Assembly: GCF_001640805.2 (NCBI RefSeq)
Contig: NC_066837.1
Location: forward strand, 26,722,789-26,786,788
Reading direction: 5' to 3'
From: Lates calcarifer
Taxonomy: Eukaryota > Chordata > Actinopteri > Centropomidae
DNA length: 64,000 bases
In this document: positions 34,630-48,165 of the stretch, one piece after another
Layout of the letters: every line of letters begins with the position of its first letter
Position numbering within the stretch: position 1 is the first letter of the stretch
Program-made: the position numbers and the translations under genes
The notes under the pieces: generated by a model
What the model was told of the DNA's origin: nothing
The model's input: the letters and a program-made list of their open reading frames with translations, nothing else
Databases searched by the model: none

Positions 34630-36900
34630 AATGTCTATCTAAATATCTACATCAACCTCCAGTGAATATCATTTAGAGTGCACACTCCAGCAATCATCGG
34701 CTTTCAAATTTCAGTTGGGGTCTTGATGGATTTACAATTCACAACCTCAGTCAACCTTGAGTGTGAGTTATGAAGGCTGAGGCTTTCACTGGAGCTGCTC
34801 AGAGGGTAAATAATAACCAATATGCAATGGAGTACAAAGCACTAATCAGTGCAGCAGTCTTTAATCAATATACTGTAAACATGGCTTGAAAACAGTAATT
34901 GTTGTGATTAAAGTGGACAGAGCATCTCGCCTTTATTGTGGACAAGAAAGTTCTGAGTAACCTTATATCTGTCTGATGTATTTTAGAGGGTTAAGCTTGT
35001 ATTATCTATCTGTAAAATATTTCAAATCTTGCTGAACTTGATTAATGACACTGGAGAGTGAAAATAAGTTGCTGAGTGGTAAAGTTCCTGTAAAGTGTGT
35101 GTCTTAATGAGACATGAGAGCACAAGAAAAGAGGATTAATGCCCCATTGCAGCTCTGGTGTCTCCAGTTTCCCTCTTGAAAGGAATCACTGGTCTGTTTG
35201 TGCTGGTCACATGATAGCATGGCTTCCTCTCATGAAACATTTGCGTCCTTGAAGCAGTCCATCCATCATTGTCTTTTCTCTCCTTTCTTTACCTTGCCTT
35301 TTTTGCAATCAATCCTTGGGAAGAGGATTTTAGCCTTTTCCCTGCCCCTGTCTTATTTGGCTCCAGCTTCCAGGATCCAGCCCAGTTGGTCATGTCATTC
35401 TGTTCCCTACATGACAGAGGGGGCAGATGAGGAGAAAAAAGTAGACTAATCTTCTCTTTCCTCTCCCCTCTGTTAGCTATCAGCTATCCCAGGGTCCCAA
35501 CCTCTATCACACCTAGGAGATTGGATTGGTTTCACCCCCTGTAGTGGACACTGGGAGCGGAAGGCAAGAGGAACAAATTCAGTCGGATGTACCTGACTTT
35601 CTTACACACCAGATTGCTCCTGCGCTGTTAGCACGGCAAAGCCAAGAGCTGAAGAGATGATTGCTACGCTGGCAAATGCACTGAGAGGAATATTTTCATG
35701 CTCCATCCATCTGGTGTAGCATTTTCATGTTTTCTGATGAGCTGACAGCCCAAAGAAAGCTGTTAGTCATCTCAGCGCAGCATTGTCCTCTGTGCTCAAG
35801 ACAGACTGTGTTGTGCTTGATTAAAGTCATCAAGGCCTTAGAGCAAATCTCTTCGTTGACCAAGAACAAACTAGTAAACATGTTGATTGTACTGTCCTAA
35901 TTAAAGGGCTCTCAGTAATGTCATGGCTGACAGCCTGAGTGCGTACACACAGACTGGTGTTAGATTTTGACTCTGGGACAGATGGGGCAGCTTGTTTTTG
36001 CTCTGTGACACTTCTTTCACAAACAAACCTTTAGCTCCTGCTGTTTGAGAAATGAGTGAGAAGCCTGACAGCAGAGGATGCTGAAGAAAAAAATCATGTG
36101 TAAATACACTTTGTTCACTTGATTCCAACAGGTGCTGAGAAAAGCAAGGCTGTACACAGCAAACATCACCATACTGTCAAACAAAAAACGAATACAACAA
36201 GTATAATTGTATTATCAAATGATTCATTTGCACTGACGAACTGATCACTATGAACCTGAACCTGCAACTTTGCTCAGCTTTATGGAGCTTTATAGTGAAT
36301 TTCAGCTCAGAAACACAACTCCAACTGAATGATAAAGTTGCTCTGTAACTGATGGATGCCTGAACACAACCCTGACATTCTGTTTCTACACAGCAAAACT
36401 GCAACAGCAAATATGTTTTGTAAGAAACATAATTGTGACCAGATTTGCCTTCTATTAATGTAATGAGGATATGCTGTTAATTGATTAAATTTGGAGAAAC
36501 ATGAATACATTGGTACTGAATGTATGAGTAAAATAAACACAGACAATGTATGTGTTTTACACCAAAGTATCTGATCTGGCAGTACAGAATCCTCTACTGG
36601 TAACTCCAGCATTATTCAGTTTTTTAATGGTCATGTTTAAGCACTCACAGCACTTGGTTAGGGATCTGGTCTGCATTGTTGCCTACCTCAGACAGGACTG
36701 GGGATATGAACTCCTGTCTTTGATGTGATGGTTGTGCACTTTGTGTACCTGCCCTCCAACTCATGGTGACTCTGGATGTAATCTAGACAACAATTACGTT
36801 TCCTACAAAACATATTTGGTGTTGCAGTTTAGTGGTATACAAACGTAAACTTGAGTGGACAGCTGGTAAACAAGCAACAGTTTGCTAACAAGTTCACTTT
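34630..36900. other. Intergenic, no gene seen
   Basis: Ordinary unique-looking DNA. Open frames (for example 35198-35449) show no domain or splice support. Confidence 0.6.
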
Positions 36901-36939
36901 TTTTTTTTTTTCAGAACAGCAGGGGGGCAGCTACTGCTT

Positions 36940-37365
36940 TACAGCAAACAAGACTAAAAGTCCACAGCCATATGGCTGTGTGAGGCTGTACTTAAACACA
37001 GCAAAGATTTGAGTGAAATGGTAGTATGCATGGTAACATGCTCACAATCATAATGTTGAGCGGGTATAATGTTCAGTATGTTCAGGTTAGCATGCAAACA
37101 TTTTCCAATTATCAGTAAACAAAGTCAGATGAGGAAATATTGAAGGGAAAAGTAAAAGCAAAGGGATCATTAACGCTTCAAAGGAAATTCAGGAGACATA
37201 GCTGTCATTGGCATTCACCGCCTGGAGGACAATAATGTCTGTTCTGCTACTAAAGCTGTTGAGATATTTGTATGGACCAAAATGGACTGACAGAATGACC
37301 AAAACACCAGCACTGTTATCTCTAGAGCCAATGCCACCAGTATGGCTAAAAACTGTCTGTATACC
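36940..37365 (-). mobile_element. Teleost dispersed repeat (ATGCTAACATGC family), minus orientation
   Basis: AGTCCACAGCCATATGGC, TGTGAGGCTGTACTTAAACA, GGTAACATGCTCACAATCAT, GCGGGTATAATGTTCAGTAT, then GTTGAGATATTTGTATGGAC and CTAGAGCCAATGCCACCAG: landmarks of a long non-coding fish repeat. A plus-orientation fragment is at 51.84 kb. The open frame at 37208-37474 lies inside it and is not a gene. Confidence 0.65.
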
Positions 37366-37939
37366 ACCTGCCCAGCACCTGCAGACAGACAGAGAGAAGA
37401 GCTGGTTGGTAACTAAAGAGTCCGATAATTCCCAGATTGTCAGAGACCAAAGATCAGATCCAAAACAAGTGTGAGTAAATATTTGATTTACTTTTGCAAA
37501 ATGGCCTGAGACATGACTCCAAATAATTGTAGCATAATGCTGCTCCATATTTGCAGTACATGCCAATGACCTGTGCTTTATTAAAAGATGATCTGTTACT
37601 AACAACCTCAGCAACTGAGTCACCAGTTTGAGGGCACATCTCTGACTTAAAACACAGCACAGGCTACTTCTAAAACACTTCCACATACAGTGAGGTGCTG
37701 CTCCCCTGCTATTTTTTGATAGATGCAGCTTTCAGATTAACTGGCCCAGGATACAACACATCACACAGAGGGGAGACATTGTGCACATCTTCACTTGGCT
37801 ATTAAATCAGCCAAAGTCTATACACCTGACACTAATGATACTGCTATCCCATGATTGGTGGAAAAAAAATGAAATGATAAATGTGGAATACATTCTATAT
37901 AGTATAAGATTAGAGGAATGTTCAGTGTAATTTTGTATA

Positions 37940-38083
37940 ATGTTTCCTGGTTTCCTCTATGTTTCCTCCCACAGTCTAATGACATGCAGGTTAATTGGTG
38001 AACCTAAACTGGCCCCCAGGCTCCCACAACCCTCAAAATATAAGCAGTATAGATAATTGATGGATGGATGGATAATGCTTCCA
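37940..38083 (+). mobile_element. Deleted copy of the same dispersed repeat with GGATGG tail
   Basis: Reads TTTCCTCCCACAGTCTAATG, ACATGCAGGTTAATTGGTGA, then jumps to CACAACCCTCAAAATATAAG, CAGTATAGATAATTGATGG and a (GGAT)n tail. It is the opposite orientation of the element at 5.5 kb, with the middle section missing. Confidence 0.7.
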
Positions 38084-38726
38084 TGAGACTAAACTGTTCT
38101 TCCAGACACATTTCATAAAGAGTTTATATGCAGTTCATTGAAATTTCCTTTTAATGAGTGAGAGTATGTGGAACATTTGTTCCCTGTACACAGTCTCTTT
38201 TCAGAATCATTGCACATAAAATCACAGACACAAATACTACAGTGTCCTCAAAGATTTTCTTTGTTTCTTCAGCAGCAGCATTAAAAACAGGAAGAACATA
38301 AAAGCTGAAGAGGCAAGTCACAATTACATGAACAGACATACAATTAGAATGGTACTCAATAGAGAAGATACCTCTGCCAAGGCCAAACAGTCCTATATAT
38401 GTCTATATATGATTCCTACCTAAATTCAATGGCTTCTTCCCTCACAAAACAATACATAAGTAAATGAATGAATAAAAGAGTAACATGGTCTTTTAAATTG
38501 ACATTTGTTTAAAAATAATACTAATTAAGATAATAACATTCACAGTGAAATGAATTATGGAGGCCTTGAATATGCACGTCTTTAAACCAAAAGATATGCA
38601 TGAATTACTTCTGTTAAATATGGTCTCTATTTAGGAAAGGTAGTATACATCCATAATAACGAAAAGTGACATGAAACCATATATCTTATCTAAACACATC
38701 AACCTTTTCTTTAGCTCTCCTCGGAG

Positions 38727-38729
<3 letters not shown>

Positions 38730-38759
<30 letters not shown>
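38730..38759. repeat. (GT)n microsatellite next to the RPTOR promoter
   Basis: Fifteen GT units ending about 70-90 bp before the likely RPTOR transcription start. A potential Z-DNA former at the edge of the CpG-rich promoter. Confidence 0.95.
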
Positions 38760-38763
<4 letters not shown>

Positions 38764-38789
38764 TTATATGAGTGTGTGACAGAAACAAC

Positions 38790-39742
38790 GGCGGTGACGT
38801 TTCACGACAGCCTCGCCGCCCCAACAGTGCATTCTGGGTCCAACCCAAGATGGCTGCGCCCTTGCAGAAGTGCTGAAGAAGTGCTTCTCCGGAGAAATTC
38901 TCGGGATTGTGTGCGAGTTCCACGAAAACTATCTCACCAGATCAGCTCCCAGAGTCGCTGGTTCGTAGACGAAGACCATACGACCCCAGTCATCGATAAG
39001 TGTGGCCGGTGCTTCGTGTGGCTGTGGCAGACTGTCCGTGTGAAGATGGGCCTCGTCTCCAGCCCCTTCCCATAGCGAAGAGCCGTGGGGAGAGGAGCCG
39101 CAGATTCCCCTGCAAACACGCACCCGTCCAACTCGGATTTGACGGGTTTGACATACTGTACAGGCTGTGGACGCTTCCCTACAATTTTCTGACCAGGATT
39201 GTTTGTGCGACTGTGTCTGTCATCGTCCGGAGGCGGAGAGGTTCCCCAACCCGGGTAGATAATCCCACAGCACCGAGGTCCGCATCTGCATCTGCACGCT
39301 TCGCTGCCACCACCAGCGCCATTTCTTCACATCTGCTCTGTCTCACTTTTCTCTTTGCTTTTAAATAGCACTCGCTTCTCGTGCAGTCTGACGGCCGACC
39401 GTAGGAAGAGCTGTCAAATTAGCCGCGCTAGCTTGGCTAAGGGTTAGCTAGCTAGCAGGTGTATTTGTTAACTGTCGTGCCAGGTGCTCGCTGTGAAGTC
39501 AGGGGCGACTACAGGTGCACACAACCCATAGCTCCTCACCTGTGGCTCAAGCTGTGTTAATCATGACATCATTAAGGTGTTGCTTTCTGTTAGAATGTGA
39601 CAACCTGGGTGCCACACGAGGGAAAGTCAGGCAGCTAGTCAGCTAGCAGTGAAGCTGAGTGGACCCAGGTGTGAGTGTGTTTGGTTTCAGTTGTTGTTGT
39701 GGTTTTCATTCAAGCACGAGGTTCCACAGTAGATCATCAAAC
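38790..39742 (+). promoter_or_regulatory. rptor: RPTOR CpG-rich promoter and probable non-coding exon 1
   Basis: CpG-rich sequence abruptly replaces AT-rich DNA just after a GT microsatellite. It holds a ZNF143-like TGCATTCTGGG (38828-38838) and a YY1-type CAAGATGGCTGC (38846-38857), a pair typical of TATA-less housekeeping promoters; no TATA box is visible. Transcription probably starts near 38,820-38,850. The coding ATG lies about 1.9 kb further on, behind a good acceptor at 40726-40727, so a spliced non-coding first exon is required. Candidate donors are GTGAGT at 39743 and GTGTGA at about 39669; which is used cannot be decided here. A short upstream ORF (MAAPLQKC) starts at the YY1 motif, 38850-38876. 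The longer open frame at 39000-39368 shows no protein-like conservation. Confidence 0.7.
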
Positions 39743-40740
39743 GTGAGTCATAATCGTTATCCCATGACCTGAGGGGAGTTTTTTTTTCTCTAAAGGTCAT
39801 AAACTTGAAAACTCAGCAGCCATTGATTCTCACATTTCACTTTTGTGTCAAAACACCGATTATGTAATTTTTTCGACAGCCAGCTCAAGTGTATGCACCA
39901 CTAGCTTGACATTAGTACAAGAAGCAATAACAAAGGTTTCCACGGCAGCAGTTTCCTAGAGAAAGCGTTGCTTGCTTGAAATATTACAGCTGCATGAAAA
40001 GCCGGTCAGATGGAAGTTAAGTCATGTTGTTAAAGGTTTATGTTGTTGGACACTTATTGATATTAGGGCCAATAAGATACCAGACCTACATTACTGACCG
40101 TTTACTGCAAAGATTAGAAATGTTTCTCTTCAAAAAAGGGAAAAGTTCTTTAATGTTAAACATTGTCACAACACAGGCAAAATAACTTTGTCTACATAAA
40201 GCACTCATCTAAAATGAGCAAAATTCTGATTTAAGCCAGGAACTGTTTGATTTGAGAGTGAGTAAATAAGATTATGACAGCCTGACCTTGGATGAGTCTG
40301 ACCATGTATTGTCATTACTTGACTTTTTTAAAATTTTGTCACAGAGATATTGGTTGGTACCAAAAGACATTGTGATACCCCCTCCCCGTTGTTTACTGTT
40401 TGATTTCTTATTTTTGGTCCACCGGCCCATTTACACAACTGTATGTGCATTCATGTCTGTAAAGACTGTTACTGACAATGTTGTGCAATATCAACAATAA
40501 AATCAGTTTCTGGTAGTAACTTCAGTGACTAATCTGAATCTGGTGATGACAGATTTTGATCTTTAGGGAAAAACCCAATAGCCATTTTCATTGTTGATAT
40601 GAAATTAGAGAACCGACCACAGCTAAAACTATCATGTTGTGCGGTGTTATAGTTTCCCATCTGGACTGCACAAGAAGTCACAGAAATTCATCAAATCTTT
40701 GTTACTAACATAAGCCTTCCTCTGCAGGGCCCTGATGAAA

Positions 40741-40902
40741 ATGGACTCAGACTTGCTTCATTCGCCGGCCATGGGCCTCGCTGAGGAGGAGGAGGCCGAC
40801 ATGAATGACTGGAAGCTTCCCCTGGCCTTCATGAAGAAACGCCACTCAGAGAAGATTGAGGGCTCCAAGGCTTTAGCGCAGAGCTGGAGGATGAAGGACA
40901 GG
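40741..40902 (+). CDS. rptor: RPTOR (raptor) first coding exon
   Basis: Raptor is the mTORC1 scaffold that presents TOS-motif substrates such as S6K and 4E-BP1 to mTOR and docks on Rag GTPases at the lysosome. This exon starts after a CTGCAG acceptor (exon from 40728) and encodes residues 1-54: MDSDLLHSPAMGL, an acidic EEEEAD run, then LPLAFMKKRHSEKIEGSK and ALAQSWRMKDR, ending at a GTGAGT donor in phase 0. Human raptor, recalled from memory, aligns without gaps over 54 residues. An upstream in-frame ATG (40735) has a poor context; 40741 (AAAATGG) has a good one and matches the human N-terminus, so I use it. Intron 1 after this exon is 14.2 kb. Confidence 0.97.
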
Positions 40903-41539
40903 GTGAGTTTTCTGCTCATCTGCTGTATGTCAGGAGTGATGCAGGATGTTAAGGATGCCCTGTGTTGAGCGGTGGTCTGAGGTTGGAGATGATCCTCCTG
41001 TCACTCTAGTGTATAACTCATTCAGATTCATGCATGAGAGATTATTTGACAAATATGCAATTACAAGATGAATCATGATTTAGGAATTTTGAATTCGTTT
41101 TGACTGTAAAAAAAAATCTAAAAATGATGATGATGTGATTTTTGCTGGGGTTTCCGGCAAACAACGATATTCCCTTACATCTTGAGAATATAATTTGTAA
41201 TGTGATGCATCTTTATAACACCAGCACTACATTTATATAAAAAAAAAACAAATAACAAAAAAACAAAAAATGCAGCTGCTGGAATTTGATATTGCACTTG
41301 GCCATATAGATATTTTGATGATATTTTGGTGAATTATTCAGCCCTAAATAGGTGCATTTTCATGTTCAAATAGCTCTGGTGGGACCATGTTCATTTTCAT
41401 GGGCGGAATCAATGACAGAGCTATTTTTATATATTACAAATGAGAAAAACTCCAGAAATTTTCCATTTAGATTTTTTTAATCATATCGCATATAAAAAAT
41501 AAATAGGTACTTTCTGTTAGTTTTAACAGATCTGTCTGA

Positions 41540-41930
41540 TGTAGGTGTGTAACGATTCTCCAAATCCACAGTTCAATTCAGACCTTGATTTTTTTGTTCT
41601 GTTTTCGTGGATTGGATGACTGGACCAATAGTGACGTGACACACTGAGTTGGAAGACAGTAAAATAAGTGTAAAGTGTAATATTTACAGCTTGCCCTAGC
41701 TTAAAGATAATAGATAATAATCTTATGATTTACATGTGTTATAGTGTTAGTTGTGAAATAAAAAATGGGTTTTGTTCTGTTAGTAACGTAATGAGAGCTC
41801 AGCAGGCTGAACCTGCAGTGGCGGCAGTGGGTTAGGGGATGCATTGTGTCATGGGAAGACGTATCAGTGACGTTTGTGTCACGGTTTTTGTTCCTGGTTT
41901 CAGAATGGTTACACCCATCGTTACGCTAGT
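41540..41930. mobile_element. Possible MITE with GTAACGAT in both inverted ends
   Basis: The left end reads GTAGGTGTGTAACGATTCTC; the right end, reverse-complemented, reads GCGTAACGATGGGTGTAACC. They share GTAACGAT and GGTGT words about 380 bp apart, and the interior is non-coding. Target duplication not resolved. Tentative. Confidence 0.4.
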
Positions 41931-43220
41931 CTGGTGATATTCTGTAGTTTTCTTATCTTTTAAACCCTCCAAATACAGTAAAATGGCATCATGATAGTTT
42001 ACAAGGTCATAGCTGTTTTACCTCTGTTTTCAGTCTTTATGCTATAGTAAGGTAGCTGCCTGTAGGTTCATATTTATAGTGCAGGCATGGGAGTGACATC
42101 AGTCTTCTCATCAAACAACTCATACAGATGTTGTGCTTAGCTGTCATTGGTGCATTAAAGGAAGGGGCATAAGATTGGTCAGTTAGCCATCTACAGTGCC
42201 AGTGCTTAAAATTTCAGTTCATTAAAGAGACAGATCAAATGCGCCCATGCTACACACTGTGCTTTAAGAGGACATCAGTCTTTAAACAGCCAGGACGCAG
42301 CAGCAAATCACTGGCTACCCTCGTCTTTATTACAGTGCCAATTCATTTTATTCTGCTGGAGGCTACCCATGCTGCGCTTTGACAGGAGAGCCTCAAAGCT
42401 TTCCCTCATGAATGGCCACAGTGTGTTTCAGCTCTCATAAAGCTGTCGTTTGATCCACTGCAGTGCTACCAACCTGATTATTTCATTGCCTCATGGCTAC
42501 AGAGCACTGCCGCTATAATGATGGTAAATGCCATGTAGTCATACATAATCTTCACAAACTCTGCACCTGTTGTAGAAATTCACCCAAATGAAAATTTAAC
42601 ACCTCACTGTTGTTAGGACATCAGTGGAATTACACCGCAGTGGCCGTTGAGGTGTCAGGCCAAGGGGAAATGTTGAATAAGAAGGCATCATTAAATGTGA
42701 GGCTGCTGTTGATTTAAAAGAGGTGATAAGGGCTGTGCTTGAATGGGTATTCCTGTCAGGAAGTCACGCTAAATTGACTGTGTAACATTTTTCATCACTC
42801 TGAGCATTTTCAGGCCGTAGCCCCTCATTTGTCCACTTGTGAGAAGAATGTGTCCTTTCACATTTCTGGGCTCGGAGAGCTGGGACTAAAAAGAGCTTTT
42901 TGTGTTTTATGCAGGAAGAATTTGGCTTTGAATGTAACTCTGGCTTGGGGTTAAATCAGTAATTGAAAAATGATGGATTTGAATGCTTTTGGTTTTTTCA
43001 GTTGTGCATGTGTGATCACATACAGTGCTTGCCTTGCAATTGTGCTGACTGATTTAAGCTGATGGACAGTCTCTGCAGCAGTTAGGATATTGAAGGGTCA
43101 GTATGCAAAGTGTTAAGCCTGGCAAGAGAAGCGTGCAACGTGAGGCTCAGAGTGGACTGTAAATGATGTTCTGCACTGTGGGAAATCAGAGAGACATGCA
43201 GAGACACGTACTGCAGCATG

Positions 43221-43225
<5 letters not shown>

Positions 43226-43272
<47 letters not shown>

Positions 43273-43308
43273 CACACTCACACTCTCTCTCTCTCTCTCT
43301 CTCTCTCA
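43226..43308. repeat. Compound (CA)n-(CACACT)n-(CT)n microsatellite
   Basis: CA run to about 43264, four CTCACA units, then CT run to about 43307. Open frames across it are repeat translations. Confidence 0.95.
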
Positions 43309-46300
43309 GTATGAAGACAGGAGAGAAGAGGAGTCTGTACAATTACAAGGCCCACTGGTCAAAATGGTGTGTTTATTCCCCTGTTGGGCCAATGACAGTT
43401 ATCAAGATGTGTGTGTGTGCTTGTGCACATTTGTGTCCCACTCTATGTGCGTCATGATTGTGTGTACAGTCGCTGCACCTGCCAGTGGAATCACGAAAAC
43501 AGTTTTCAGATACAGCTGTATGAATGCCTGTCAGCATTGTACAGTAAAGTCCAAGGTCTGGGCTAACTAGATGAAAAATGGCCCTCTGTAGTTAACAAAC
43601 AGTTAGCTTACTTATCTGGTGATTATAAAACTATTCAACAGTCATAGAGTAATATTTTTTGACATCAATGTTAATTGCAGTAAAAAGAGATAAGATCAGG
43701 GTGTGGCTAGACCTGGTCTAAGTTGTTTCCTTACTACTGTCAGATTCATGAATTAGGTTGTAATGATTTCACATGTGTTTAATAGGCTCAAATTAATACA
43801 ATGAACAGATGTCATGACTTGTTATTTTTCGTTTTATTTTCGTTCACGCCGACAAACTTGAACCTCGACCTGATTAGATAAGTGATTGCAGTACATGCTT
43901 TGATCATAAATGATCCACAAGTCGTTCACTTGTTCTTTGCCCGATAGTTCACAAACATCAGCTGAAATCATTACAATTTGTAACACAGTCAAAACTGGAA
44001 CAAAAATAACAGTAATATTGCTTGAGTAGCCCATATCAATAAGATATTATACTGTCAGTACCTCCGTAATGCATTCTTAACCATAGACTGTAGGACAAAG
44101 CTTTATTGATTTTGTATTTTGCCAGAGAGGCTGGGGACCTCAGGAAGTTTTGAGAGTTTTTGGAACCAGTGTGTAGTGACCATTGATGAAATTATAGAGT
44201 AGGCACTTCCACATTGGCTTCATTCCTATCCTGTGGTGTTGACAGAGGTAGCAAAATATAAGAACATAGTGAAATGCAGTGGTGTGATTCTGAGCATTGA
44301 AATGTATGCCATTTTACTGCATTATGAGGGCTCGTAGCAACTCTAAAGATGCATTATACATTATGGAATACACAGAAAAGAATAAATAAATAAATAAGAA
44401 TCACTGAATACGTTTAAGTTGACCAAAGCTTGTTTCTTCACTTTTCTTCTGTAGGAAAGATAAAAATGTGTTTGTGTGTCAAGCTTATACTGCCTCAGAT
44501 GTTGTTTCAACAGTATTTTTCTGTTTCTTTATATTTACTTAAAGAAGTGTGTTTTTTTTGTAATGATGGAATTAACACATTGACACCTTTTGGTGTAAGA
44601 GAATTGTCAAAATGGGCAAGATCAGGCTTTTTTTCACAGTAGACTATTTGACTTGTCATTGTAAGAGAAGTGCAGGTGTTACTAATAACAAGTAAGCCAT
44701 GACAGTGTGACAGTGATCCAGCATGCACAATACTAATACTCTATGCTTAAAATCTAGCCATCATTCATTTCATTATTTACACATGTGCCTTTTCGCCTGT
44801 GACATGTCAAAATGTCTTCAGTAAAAAAGCCTGTTTTGAACAGGTTGTTAGATATGTGTTTAAATAATGCTTGTTAGACTTGGGCTCACCATTTGCCATT
44901 TTAGCCAAAAGTATGTCACAGCATCAGGGCTTTAACCATATTTTGAATAAATGAACCTGTCAGGGAGCTGGATGTGAGCTGACCTACCTTGCATGCACAG
45001 AAACTTTTCTCTCCCCAGTTATTATTATACTTCACAATCCCCTGTGGAGCTGTAAACTGTATGACGTCAGAGTTGCTTGACGCAACAATGATGCAACAAC
45101 TTTATGTCCATCCCTTCCTAGTCTATCATTGTAGCCTCTTTACAAACCCTGCCAGCGTCCTGTCTCCCTCTGATGCACATTCATCCCGGCCTGATATCCT
45201 GTCAGACATAGAAATGCATTGTTGAGGCTTATTTTTAGGACTCTGTGCGTATGGGAGCTGTTCAGCTTGTTGAGCATGAAGATGGATCAGAACCGATTTT
45301 ACCTGCCAATAATAAATGGACAGGAATTGTGTGGAGACAAAGGGATGATGTGGTATGTTTGTAATAGACAGTAGGTGGGCAGCAAGGTGGCCAGCCAGAT
45401 GTACAATGTAATCTGTGCTGCACTGGGCCAAAGTACACTAGATCAGAGATCACAGAGATCAGGGCACTAGCCTATACATGTATACACAGTCAGTGAAAGG
45501 TTTCTGAACACCATGTTTTTAGCATTTTTGGTCACATGTACAGACCCTGAAATGAGAGAATGTGTGCAGTAAGTATATAAGATGGGAATGTTTGTGACTT
45601 TGTTTTTTGGAAATTACTTTGATACTTGAACTTTATCTTGATCACTTTAATGAGGCACCTGTAGCAGACAATACACTAACACACATACTGTAGGGTTACT
45701 GACCTCTCTATTGTTCCTGACTTTAATTAAGACTCCCATTAGGATCTGAGAGCAGATTAATTAATAGTTCCTTGCATAAAAAGATTAATGTTGTATAATG
45801 AACACACTCAGCAGTCACTGTGGGGAGTAAATGTCAGCTCAAAACACAGAAAACTGCTTATTATTGTCATGAAGAATGACACTAGTGTCTAACAAAGAAA
45901 TTACAAGAAAAATCAACTTAAAATCCAAAATGTATTCTTTCAGGCTGTTGTCTGCTAAAGGGTCTAGTGAAGCTGGTGAAGGTCTAGAGTAATATCTAAC
46001 AGAAAAAAAGTCATTTCTGTATTCACCTGTACCTTAATATTGTATTGAAAAGCTTGGAATACACTGTAGACTGAGTCTCTGCTAACAGTGTTTTCATGCT
46101 GGTGTTTTGCAGGTTTAATCATTATCCTGGTTATAAGAGTATTTTGTCCATATTTATGTAACTTCATTATAAAATGTGCGTGAAAGCATTTAATGTGGGC
46201 AGGTGCTTCCTTAGCTTAAGTTAAATTAGTTGTTAGCAAAACAAAAATGGAAGATGGGAGTGTATGAATGACAAGATAGCACCAGAAACACATTCCACTG

Positions 46301-46983
46301 ATCTTCTGAACTTTATTCATAATTCTTAGACTTAGAAAAAAGTGACAAAAACATACACCATGACTATTTACAGGGAATAATAAAAATGCAAAACACAGAC
46401 AAGGTCACACCAACAGAAACTTTGACACTATTTGGAATTGTGTGTACAGGGAAAGGAAAAAGCATGTTTCTTCTATTTTCTATGTAACCGTCTTAACCAA
46501 CATGATCAAACCCAGAATAAGACAAAAAACTGGAACATGTCTGTAAACATACTTATTTCTTCTCACTATCTGACACACAAGCACAACAAGGCTTTACTTC
46601 AACTATGAATCACCATATCCTCCTTGAAATTCTATCACAACATTTTAGTATATCCCATTAGTGGCCTAGTTAGTGCCTTCATTTTCCCTGATGCCCACAG
46701 CACTGTTGTAATTAACACAGTGACAGCACATTGTTGTTGTGATACTTTAGTACAGCAGAATGTTGAATTGTCAAAACAGTTTGAAGCTGTGTGAAAATAG
46801 CCTGTATTTGTCATATACGTGACCTCCATTTTGGGCTTACACAATAACTCAAGCAGTTTTTCTTTTTGAGGACTGGGATTTTTTTTTTTAATTATTAATT
46901 ATTATCAGGTTGACATCATGGATGATTTTCCACGGAAGCCACTTTGGCTTGTGGTGGTTGCCGTTTCTGGACGGTGGTTGATC

Positions 46984-47014
46984 ACACACACACAGACACA
47001 CACACACACACACA
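46984..47014. repeat. (CA)n microsatellite
   Basis: CA run interrupted by one CAGA. Confidence 0.93.
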
Positions 47015-47741
47015 TGCAAGACTCATTTAAATTTGTCTCATATACTTCCCTGCTTGTTTTCACACATGCACTGCCCGTTGTGTTTTTCGATTTAGGAGTA
47101 ATGAAATCAATAAGTCATCAATACCCAAGCTCATTGTAATCATGTGGAAATGAGACAGGTGGTCTGTGCTGCTCTATCTTCTGCATCATTAGTTGAATTC
47201 AATCAATGTATACAGTTCATTAGGCAGCATATAGACTTTCAGCTCCGGAAGTGTGAAAACAAAACTTGTTTGCAAGGCACTAAAAATAATTACATGCTAG
47301 TGATTTTATATCTTTGTTGAATTATGGCAGCAAGTTCACTGTGGAGAGTATGTGGGAAATGTGCTTAAATCAGAAAATGTACATTCAATTCTCCCCTGCT
47401 GCTGAAGTGTCCTTGAGATAGGTAGATACCTGACATAGACTAAGATGCTTAAACAAAATGCAGTTCTGTCAGTGGCCTTGGTCTGAACTTTGAGGCTGTG
47501 TCAAGCTGCAGCTGATCTCTTGTTCATATGCGTTTGACAAAGATTCTTATACCCCCGTGGGATTTTCTGGATTTCCAAGAAATTTCTTGTATCCTCACCA
47601 GGGCTGCCCTGAATACCATTTTTGGGGCTTCAAAGGTTCTGTGAGAATACCTGCAAACATCCTGCACCAACATCGGCATGATGAAAAAAAGGACATTTTA
47701 GCAGAACAAGATGCTCAGCTGTTATTTTCAGTTTCAGATGT

Positions 47742-47742
47742 G

Positions 47743-47819
<77 letters not shown>
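47742..47819. repeat. (TA)n-(TG)n compound microsatellite
   Basis: Two TA blocks separated by TATG, then TG units. Self-complementary and likely to extrude or to be assembled inaccurately. Confidence 0.95.
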
Positions 47820-48165
47820 TTATCAAGCCCATTAGTTGCAAGGATATGATGCTATCTCACTTTATATTATCTTTCATTTCCTCTCTATATCACTGTAATT
47901 AATGGAAGGATAATGCTGATGGTTTTTATTGGGAATGAAGATTAATCTACAATAATGCTCCTTGTCTCCTGGTAGAGATGGATAGTAGAGGCTTCGGGAA
48001 GTGAACATTATCATGTAGAAAGCTATCTGAGCTTTTCGTGGTTGTGGGAAGCACCAAAAATTGCAGCCTGTATCACATTGGCCAAAAGTTTTGGAGATTA
48101 CTGAAGTTATTTTGTGTATTTTAATGTGTGTAACTATATGAGAAAGGAGCAGGGTGTTGCTTGAA

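Noticed and set aside
37208..37474. Plus-strand open frame of 88 codons
   Set aside because: Its sequence is largely a dispersed non-coding fish repeat.
39000..39368. Plus-strand open frame of 122 codons in the RPTOR CpG-rich leader
   Set aside because: High GC content removes stop codons by chance, and the raptor N-terminus is clearly encoded elsewhere.
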